Part shown: positions 1 to 6,335 of the stretch, in pieces
How positions within the stretch are numbered: position 1 is the stretch's first letter
Layout: each line of letters opens with the position of its first letter
NCBI GenBank assembly: GCA_022710245.1
Contig: JAKLHH010000465.1
Span: 1-6,335 of the forward strand
Direction of reading: 5' to 3'
Length of the DNA stretch: 6,335 nucleotides
From: Myxococcota bacterium
GTDB taxonomy: Bacteria > Myxococcota > Polyangia > GCA-2747355 > JAKLHH01
The notes under the pieces: model-generated
Database searches by the model: none
What the model was told of the DNA's origin: nothing
What the model saw: only the letters and a program-made list of their open reading frames with translations
Program-made: the position numbers and the translations under genes

Positions 1-1572
<1,572 letters not shown>

Positions 1573-2509
1573 AGCGCTGCTCACGATCGCGGTGCTCTTC
1601 TCGGTCGGCCGCCCGGCGCACGCGGAGACGGCCGAGGCCGCCAAGGAGCAGGCCACCGCCCTCTTCCGGGAGGGCAACGAGCTCTACTCGCGCGGCCTCT
1701 TCCTCGACGCCCTGCAGAAGTACCGGCAGGCGCGCGCGCTCTTCCCGAGCCACAAGATCGACCTCAACATCGGCGGCACGCTGGACGCGCTGGGCCGACG
1801 CACCGAGGCCGCGATCTACTTCGAGCGCTTCCTGATCCAGTCGGCCGACGCGCCGGCGCCGATCATCGCCGCCGCGCGCAAGCGCCTCGAGGAGCTGCGC
1901 CGGAAGCTGGCGAGCGCCCGGATCACCGCCGTGCAGGACGGGGCCGCCGTGCTCCTCGACGGACAGGTCGTGGGGCAGACGCCGCTCGAGCTGCCGGTCT
2001 ACATGGAGCCGGGGCGGCACCGCCTGGAGGCGCGCAAGGAGGGCCACCGCGCGGCCGTCAAGGAGCTCAGCCTGGCCGCGGGCCAGCACACCAGCGTCGC
2101 CCTGCTCCTCGACGCGCAGGGCGAGGGGGCGCTGGCGCTCGACCCGACCCTCGCCGCCCGGCGCAAGACGAAGACCATCTCCGGCTGGGCGGCGCTCGGC
2201 GTCGGCGCGGCCTGCCTGGTCACCGCGGCCGTGCTCTACGGCGTCGGCGGCTCCCAGGGGAGCAGCGCCCACGACCAGTACCTGGCCGCCACCGACCCGG
2301 TGGTGATCGAGGCGCGCTGGCAGGACGTGGAGGCGGCGAAGAGCAAGCTCGTCGCGGGCCACGTGCTGGCGGGCCTCGGCGCGGTGGCGGTGGGCATCTC
2401 GATCTACCAGCTCGTCACCCGGCCGGCAGCCGAGCAGCGGCCGCGGACCGCGCTCGGCGTGGCCCCGCTCGCCGGCGGGGGGGCGTTCAGCCTGCGCGGC
2501 TCGTTCTGA

Positions 2510-2680
2510 GCCTCGCCGCTCAGCGCTACGGCTCCACCTGCCGGTAGGGCCTCGGCCCAGCGAGCCAGGGCCACCGTCAAGCTAGACGCGCCAGCAGTGG
2601 GTCCGCCCCGAGCTGGTGCGTCGTCGCGTAGTCGCAGAAGGGGGCAGCGGTCAGCGATCAGCGCCGCGCCTCGCGGAGCG
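2510..2680. other. Convergent intergenic region with weak hairpins
   Basis: This is the gap between the stops of two convergent genes. I see no credible gene. Small inverted repeats are present: GGGC-CTCG-GCCC at 2547-2558, enclosed by GGCTC (2530-2534) and GAGCC (2562-2566), which could end the plus-strand operon. CCGCG-CCT-CGCGG at 2664-2676 lies just past the stop of the minus-strand gene. Neither is followed by a T-run on its own strand, so neither meets the pattern of an intrinsic terminator. In DNA this GC-rich, such short stems also arise by chance. Confidence 0.35.
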
Positions 2681-5437
2681 CTACTGCCCGAGCCGCTGCT
2701 TGGCGGCGGCGAGGTTGCGCTTGGCTTCCTTGTGGTTCGGATCGAGGGCCAGCACTTCCTTGTAGGCCGCCACCGCCTGCTGGTACTTGCGCTGCTTGAA
2801 GTACATGTTCGCCAGCACCAGCCGGGCGCGCAGGCCGCCGCCCGCCTTCAGCGCCTGCCGGGCGTAGGCCTCGGCTCTCGAGTAGCGCGCCAGCTGGAAC
2901 TCCACCTCCGCGAGACCCACCAGCGCGGCGCCCTTGGTCCGCGGCGAGCGCACGGCCGCCTCGAACGCGTGGCGCGCCGGCTCGAACTGCGCGGCCCGGA
3001 GGTGCCGCTGCCCGGCGGCGAGGAGGGCCTGCGCCGGCGGGCGCACCGCCACCTTGGGGTTCTTCGGGTTCTTCGGGTTCTTCTGCGGCCCCAGATCGGG
3101 CTCGGGCGGCGGGAGATCGTCGGGCGGCGCGGGGCGGTCCGCCGCGGCGAGATCGCGCGCGGGCGCTCGCAGGTCGGGCGAGGCGACCAGCGCCGCCGCG
3201 TCCGGGCGGGGCGGCGGGTTCGCGCTGGTCCGCCGCAGGTAGCGGAGCGCCAGCGCGCCGCTCACCAGCAGCGCCGAGATCATGATCGCGCCCGGCAGGA
3301 GCCAGCGCTTCGCGCCGCGGCCGTCCTTCCAGGGCAGCGGCATGGCGACGTCGATCGCCGCCACCCGCTCGGTGCCGCTCCCCACCGGGCGCAGCGGCCC
3401 GCCGCCGCGCGCCCCGGGGCCCTGCGTGGGTCCGGCCGGCGGACCGGAGATGCCGGGGATGCCGAGCAGCGAGGCGACCGCGCCGGCCCGGCCGCGCGTC
3501 AGCTTGTTCAGCTCGTAGGTGAGCTGCGACATCGACTGCGGGCGGTCCGCCGGGTTGAAGGCGAGCGCCCAGAGCACGACCTGCTCGAGGAGCTCGGGGA
3601 TGTCCTGCCGCAGCTGGCGCGGCGGCACCACCGGGTCGGTGGCCTTGGCGCTGAGCACCGCGAGGAGGTTGTCGCCCTCGTGCGGCGGCTTGCCGACCAG
3701 CATCTCGTAGAGGAGCGCGCCGGTCGCGTAGATGTCCACGCGGTGATCGGTCTTCTGCCCCGCCGCCTGCTCGGGCGCCATGTACTCCGGCGTCCCCATC
3801 GCCATCCCCGGGTAGGTGAGCCGCTCGCGGCTGGGGTCGTCGAGCTCGATGTTCTTGGCGATGCCGAAGTCGAGGACCTTGACGAAGTCGGGGTCGCCCT
3901 CGCGGGTGATGAGGAAGATGTTCTCCGGCTTCAGGTCGCGGTGGACGATGCCGGCCTCGTGCGCGGCGGCGAGCGCCTCGCAGATCTGCGTCGCGATGTG
4001 GATGGTGCGCTCGACCGAGAGCCGCTCCTCGCTGTCGATCACGTCCGCCAGGTCGACGCCGTCGAGCTTCTCCATGACGAAGTAGATCGACCCGTCAGAG
4101 GTGGTCCCCGAGTCGAAGACCTCGACGATGTGCGGGTGCCCGATGCGGCTGGCGGCGCGCGCCTCGGCGCGGAAGCGGGAGACCACGTCGGGCATGCGGC
4201 TGTAGACCGGGTGCAGGACCTTCACCGCGACCTGCTTCTCGATCTCGATGTGGCTCGCCACGTAGACGGTCCCCATCCCGCCCTCGCCGATCAGCTGCTC
4301 GATCCGGTAGCGCTCGTCGAGGACGGTGCCGTCCGCCAGGCGCGGCAGCGCCGGTGCCTCGGCGGGCGCCGGCGTGGCCTCGGTGGGCTCGGTGGCGAGG
4401 GCCGGCTTGCCCGCGGCGCCCGGCGAGGCGGTGTGCGTGCCCGAGGCGTCCATCAGGCGCCGGATCTCGGGCGCCATCGCCTCGAGGAGCTGGCGGCGGT
4501 CGTCGCGCTCGCGCTCCAGCTCGGCGCCGTAGAGCTCCTTCAGCAGCGTCGCCAGGGTCAGGGTGTCGGTGGTAGGGCTCAGCTTGGCGAGGACGCTCGC
4601 CAGCTCCCGGCGGAAGAGCTCGGCGTCGCCGAGCCGGCTCTCGCGCTGCGGCGCCAGCGCGCGCAGCACGATCAGGTCGAGCGAGGGCGGCAGGAGCTTG
4701 TTGACCATCGAGGGCGGCGGGATGACCGGGTTCACCGCGCGCTCGTAGCGCTCGAGCTGGCTCTTGTCCGGCGGGAAGAGCCGCTCGCCGGTGAGCAGCT
4801 CCCAGAGGATCACCCCCGCCGAGTAGACGTCCGCGCGGGCGTCGACCGGCTCGTTCTTCGCCTGCTCGGGCGACATGTACGAGAGCTTGCCGAGGAGGAT
4901 GCCGGGCGCGGTCTTCTGCAGCTTGATCGTGCTGGTGGCGACCCCGAAGTCGGTGAGCTTGACCTCGCCGGTGTAGGAGAGGAGCACGTTCGGCGGGCTC
5001 ACGTCCCGGTGCACCAGGTGCAGCTCCTCGAAGCCGTGCACGTAGCTCAGGCCGCGGCAGATCTCGCGCACGATGAAGAGCGCCAGGTCGAGCGGACAGA
5101 TCCGGCCCGCCTCGCAGAGGCGGTTCCAGAAGTCGCGCAGGTCGCGACCCTCGATGTACTCCATCGCCACGAAGAACTGGCCCTCGACCTCGCCCGCCTC
5201 GAAGACCGGCACCAGGTTGCCGTGGCTCAGCTTCACCACCACCTTGGCCTCGTCGACGAAGCGGGTGACGAACTCCTCGTCCGCGAGGTGGGCGAGGATG
5301 GTCTTGATGACGCAGAGCTTCTTCAGGTCGGCGCGGCCGCTGTAGGCGAGGTGCAGCTCACCCATGCCGCCCTTCGCGAGCGGGGAGATGAGGACGAACT
5401 TGCCGAACCGGCGCGGGTAGGGGTTGCCGATCTCCAC
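2681..5437 (-). CDS. Tandem dual Ser/Thr protein kinase with membrane helix and C-terminal TPRs
   Basis: A single reading frame encodes two full Hanks-type kinase domains. With the GTG at 5437 as residue 1 (918 residues), kinase 1 spans about 11-284: glycine loop AKGGMGE, Lys45 in VIK, HRDVSPPN from H143, DFG at 163 and SPE at 189. Its catalytic-loop Lys is replaced by Ser. A linker (about 285-376, Ala/Pro/Thr-rich in its second half) precedes kinase 2 at about 377-646: GEGGMG, Lys406 in VAVK, canonical HRDLKPEN from H499, DFG at 523 and APE at 554. A membrane helix (about 713-731), a Pro/Asp-rich segment with KNP repeats (786-795) and roughly three TPRs (about 804-918) follow. Both kinases should be cytoplasmic and the TPRs extracytoplasmic. 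The start is uncertain: GTG 5455 would add six residues, but it lies upstream of the likely -10 and lacks a Shine-Dalgarno. The open frame continues upstream on the minus strand, antisense to the ferredoxin; that is not coding. Kinase identity is near certain. Confidence 0.95.
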   Translation of the reverse strand: MEIGNPYPRRFGKFVLISPLAKGGMGELHLAYSGRADLKKLCVIKTILAHLADEEFVTRFVDEAKVVVKLSHGNLVPVFEAGEVEGQFFVAMEYIEGRDLRDFWNRLCEAGRICPLDLALFIVREICRGLSYVHGFEELHLVHRDVSPPNVLLSYTGEVKLTDFGVATSTIKLQKTAPGILLGKLSYMSPEQAKNEPVDARADVYSAGVILWELLTGERLFPPDKSQLERYERAVNPVIPPPSMVNKLLPPSLDLIVLRALAPQRESRLGDAELFRRELASVLAKLSPTTDTLTLATLLKELYGAELERERDDRRQLLEAMAPEIRRLMDASGTHTASPGAAGKPALATEPTEATPAPAEAPALPRLADGTVLDERYRIEQLIGEGGMGTVYVASHIEIEKQVAVKVLHPVYSRMPDVVSRFRAEARAASRIGHPHIVEVFDSGTTSDGSIYFVMEKLDGVDLADVIDSEERLSVERTIHIATQICEALAAAHEAGIVHRDLKPENIFLITREGDPDFVKVLDFGIAKNIELDDPSRERLTYPGMAMGTPEYMAPEQAAGQKTDHRVDIYATGALLYEMLVGKPPHEGDNLLAVLSAKATDPVVPPRQLRQDIPELLEQVVLWALAFNPADRPQSMSQLTYELNKLTRGRAGAVASLLGIPGISGPPAGPTQGPGARGGGPLRPVGSGTERVAAIDVAMPLPWKDGRGAKRWLLPGAIMISALLVSGALALRYLRRTSANPPPRPDAAALVASPDLRAPARDLAAADRPAPPDDLPPPEPDLGPQKNPKNPKNPKVAVRPPAQALLAAGQRHLRAAQFEPARHAFEAAVRSPRTKGAALVGLAEVEFQLARYSRAEAYARQALKAGGGLRARLVLANMYFKQRKYQQAVAAYKEVLALDPNHKEAKRNLAAAKQRLGQ
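3057..3083 (-). repeat. Three perfect 9-base tandem copies coding KNP repeats
   Basis: GGGTTCTTC (plus-strand reading) occurs three times head to tail, encoding the KNP-KNP-KNP run of the tandem kinase between the membrane helix and the TPRs. Perfect identity, including third codon positions, suggests recent slippage. Copy-number change would keep the frame and only alter the spacer length. Confidence 0.85.
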
Positions 5438-5445
5438 CAGCTGCG

Positions 5446-5474
5446 AGGGTAGCACCGGAGAAAAAAGTTGTCGA
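5446..5474 (-). promoter_or_regulatory. Predicted sigma70-type, extended -10 promoter of the tandem kinase gene
   Basis: Reading the minus strand, TCGACA (plus 5469-5474; five of six matches to TTGACA) is followed by exactly 17 bases and then TACCCT (plus 5446-5451). The -10 is preceded by TGC, an extended -10 signature. The end of the -10 is eight bases before the GTG at 5437, so transcription would start at or next to that codon and give a leaderless mRNA. There is no Shine-Dalgarno before either candidate GTG, which fits. The same CCGGTGCTA core occurs before the gene at 5834. Predicted from sequence only. Confidence 0.5.
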
Positions 5475-5497
5475 AAGTCCAGTGAGGCCCCGCGGCC

Positions 5498-5526
5498 TTG
5501 CCCGCGTCGTCGACGGTGGCCAGAGT
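5498..5526 (+). promoter_or_regulatory. Possible weak promoter for the ferredoxin gene
   Basis: TTGCCC (5498-5503) and CAGAGT (5521-5526) are separated by 17 bases, resembling a poor sigma70 pair: four of six at -35, three of six at -10. Transcription would begin near 5533 and give a short 5' untranslated region holding the hairpin and Shine-Dalgarno described next. The -10 lacks its first T, so this is tentative; a divergent or read-through origin is equally possible. Confidence 0.22.
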
Positions 5527-5532
5527 AAGAGA

Positions 5533-5550
5533 GCCGGCGCCGGGGCCGGC
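5533..5550 (+). repeat. GCCGGC inverted repeat in the ferredoxin leader
   Basis: GCCGGC at 5533-5538 and 5545-5550 flank GCCGGG, giving a stem of six G-C pairs with a six-base loop. Because GCCGGC is itself palindromic the two copies are also direct repeats. It ends five bases before the Shine-Dalgarno. It could be a protein-binding site or a 5' mRNA stabilising hairpin; no function is shown. Confidence 0.4.
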
Positions 5551-5555
5551 CAGGT

Positions 5556-5563
5556 GGAGGTGA
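5556..5563 (+). promoter_or_regulatory. Strong Shine-Dalgarno of the ferredoxin gene
   Basis: GGAGGTGA matches the anti-Shine-Dalgarno of 16S rRNA over all eight bases. Its GGAGG core ends six bases before the ATG at 5567, fixing that start. It contrasts with the absent Shine-Dalgarno sites of the two neighbouring genes. Confidence 0.85.
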
Positions 5564-5566
5564 GGG

Positions 5567-5791
5567 ATGGCCAGGTATCGGATCGAGATCAACCGCGAGG
5601 AGTGCACCGGGGACAGCGCCTGCCTGCAGGAGGCCCCGAACACCTTCGAGCTCGACGATGAGGGCATCATCGTCGTGGTCAACCCCGAGGGCGACAGCCC
5701 GGACGAGATCCTCGCCGCGGCCGAGGTCTGCCCGACGGAGGCGATCATCCTCTACGACGCGGAGACCGGCGAGAAGGTGTGGCCGAAGTAG
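5567..5791 (+). CDS. Single-cluster ferredoxin, [3Fe-4S] or Asp-ligated [4Fe-4S]
   Basis: Small cytoplasmic electron carrier of 74 residues, the usual size for bacterial single-cluster ferredoxins. Ligand residues are C13, C19 and C55 (followed by P56), in the pattern C-x2-D-x2-C ... C-P. The position normally holding the second cluster cysteine is Asp16. In known relatives this gives either a [3Fe-4S] cluster or a [4Fe-4S] cluster with aspartate as fourth ligand, as in Pyrococcus furiosus ferredoxin. Such proteins often supply electrons to cytochromes P450 or other oxidoreductases, but no partner enzyme is in this window, so the acceptor is unknown. The product is acidic (EGDSPDE and similar), as expected for docking to basic partners. 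The start is set by a near-perfect Shine-Dalgarno. It is divergent from the tandem kinase gene and 42 bases upstream of the next gene. Confidence 0.94.
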   Translation: MARYRIEINREECTGDSACLQEAPNTFELDDEGIIVVVNPEGDSPDEILAAAEVCPTEAIILYDAETGEKVWPK

Positions 5792-5813
5792 CGGGCCAAC
5801 CGCCGGCCCCGCG

Positions 5814-5826
5814 CCGGTGCTATCGT
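5814..5826 (+). promoter_or_regulatory. Predicted extended -10 element for a leaderless transcript
   Basis: CCGGTGCTATCGT contains TGC directly before TATCGT (5821-5826), an extended -10. No recognisable -35 is seen 16-18 bases upstream. The ATG at 5834 begins seven bases after the -10, where transcription would normally start, and no Shine-Dalgarno precedes that ATG. Eleven of 13 bases are identical to the element before the tandem kinase gene. Confidence 0.5.
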
Positions 5827-5833
5827 CTCCCGC

Positions 5834-6226
5834 ATGAGCAGCAGCGACGACGAGCGCCGCGAGCGCGAGACCCGGCTCCTCGAGGAGGCCCTCCGCGCCG
5901 AGCTGGCGGAGCGGCCGGAGCTGCTGCCGCCGTGGCAGCGCTACCCCGAGGGCGAGCGCTTCTCCAGCTTCTGGCGGATGGGTCAGGGCGAGTGGTACGC
6001 GATGATCTTCGCCCGCTGGCTCGAGCCGCTCTCCCGCGAGGAGCGCGCCCTCTACTTCCGGCGCCACGGGCCCGTGCCGACTGAGTGGGCCGACTGGGTC
6101 GCCTCCGCCATCTACGGCTGGGGGGGCGACGAGGACGACGACGCGCTGCTCTCGCAGGTGCGGCGGCTCGAGCGCGAGCACGGCCTCGTCGACGCGGCGG
6201 CGTGGGAGGGGCGCAGATCCGACTGA
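5834..6226 (+). CDS. Tryptophan-rich charged hypothetical protein
   Basis: I do not recognise this 130-residue protein. It starts with a strongly charged, probably helical segment (about 4-29, rich in Asp, Glu and Arg). A central region with many aromatic residues follows (FSSFWRMGQGEWYAMIFARW), then a Trp/Gly patch (ADWVASAIYGWGG), an acidic DEDDD run near 98-102 and a final charged helix. It has eight tryptophans, far above the usual share. There is no signal peptide, membrane helix or cysteine, so a soluble cytoplasmic protein is likely. The ATG at 5834 is the natural start, supported by an extended -10 element seven bases upstream and no Shine-Dalgarno. Being 42 bases after the ferredoxin gene it could also be co-transcribed with it. 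Codon use resembles its neighbours. It appears real, but no function can be assigned. Confidence 0.75.
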   Translation: MSSSDDERRERETRLLEEALRAELAERPELLPPWQRYPEGERFSSFWRMGQGEWYAMIFARWLEPLSREERALYFRRHGPVPTEWADWVASAIYGWGGDEDDDALLSQVRRLEREHGLVDAAAWEGRRSD

Positions 6227-6262
6227 GTGCTTTCGTGTGTTGACCGAGGAGGGTTGAATAAG

Positions 6263-6326
6263 CGGGGACTCGTAGTGTAGCCCTTCGGGATCTTGCGGAA
6301 ACCGAAGACCCACTACGAGGTCCCCG
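6263..6326 (+). repeat. Long imperfect inverted repeat overlapping a possible translation start
   Basis: The left arm 6263-6277 (CGGGGACTCGTAGTG) pairs with 6311-6326 (CACTACGAGGTCCCCG) over 15 base pairs with one bulged G. The 33-base loop can itself fold: CTTCGG (6283-6288) matches CCGAAG (6302-6307), or alternatively 6291-6298 pairs with 6302-6308. The right arm contains GAGG (6317-6320), six bases before an ATG at 6327 whose frame (M-A-L) runs off the window. The stem could therefore hide the ribosome site of a following gene, or mark the subterminal end of an insertion sequence. No T-run follows, so it is not a standard terminator. The stem is clear; the role is inferred. Confidence 0.7.
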
Positions 6327-6335
6327 ATGGCCCTA

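Noticed and set aside
2664..2676. CCGCG-CCT-CGCGG hairpin just past the tandem-kinase stop, considered as an intrinsic terminator
   Set aside because: The stem is only five pairs and no T-run follows on the minus strand, so it is described only as a weak hairpin.
2597..5452. A very long plus-strand open frame (951 codons) opposite the tandem kinase gene
   Set aside because: Its translation is low-complexity Arg/Leu/Val/Gly/Ala-rich without any domain, and the minus strand carries an unmistakable dual kinase with all catalytic motifs. It is the usual antisense shadow of a GC-rich gene.
6240..6262. TTGACC followed by GAATAA considered as a promoter before the right-edge gene
   Set aside because: The spacing is only about 10 bases, far short of 16-18, and no acceptable -10 lies at the correct distance.
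5456..6313. Upstream extension of the tandem-kinase frame on the minus strand to an ATG at 6313
   Set aside because: It would run antisense through a clear ferredoxin gene with a perfect Shine-Dalgarno and through the following gene. The added residues are low-complexity, and GTG 5437 with its promoter gives a natural N-terminus just before the kinase fold.
6263..6326. Structured stretch considered as a tRNA gene or a transcription terminator
   Set aside because: It has no T-loop GTTCGA-type motif or cloverleaf arm lengths, and no T-run follows the stem.

Overview
The window is very GC-rich, densely coded DNA. Its Hanks-type Ser/Thr kinases are joined to PEGA and TPR modules, a combination characteristic of myxobacteria (Myxococcota). 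That assignment is inferred from protein architecture and composition only; no rRNA or other marker gene is present.

Left part (1-2509, plus strand): the 3' portion of a membrane-anchored Ser/Thr kinase gene enters from the left edge. It encodes an N-terminal cytoplasmic kinase domain, one transmembrane helix, a PEGA domain and a Lys/Pro/Glu-rich repeat tail. Its last 32 bases overlap the start of a second gene, which encodes an exported TPR-PEGA protein with two C-terminal membrane helices. The pair looks translationally coupled, and both products carry a PEGA domain, so they probably act together at the cell envelope.

Middle part (2510-5437): a 171-base convergent intergenic region holds only weak hairpins. 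It is followed on the minus strand by the main gene of the window, a protein of about 918 residues containing two complete kinase domains in one polypeptide, then a membrane helix and C-terminal TPRs. The two kinase domains differ at the catalytic loop (HRDVSPPN in the first, canonical HRDLKPEN in the second).

Right part (5438-6335): a divergent promoter region leads on the plus strand to a 74-residue single-cluster ferredoxin with a textbook Shine-Dalgarno. A 130-residue tryptophan-rich protein that I do not recognise comes next. The tandem-kinase gene and the orphan gene have near-identical extended -10 elements (CCGGTGCTA followed by C-C-T or T-C-G-T type endings) placed 7-8 bases before the start codon, which suggests leaderless transcripts. 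The right end carries a long imperfect inverted repeat. Its right arm covers a possible Shine-Dalgarno for a gene starting at 6327, which could be the edge of a mobile element or a translationally gated gene.

Most of the window is therefore phospho-signalling. The tandem kinase fusion, the shared leaderless promoter element and the terminal hairpin are the points most worth a second look.
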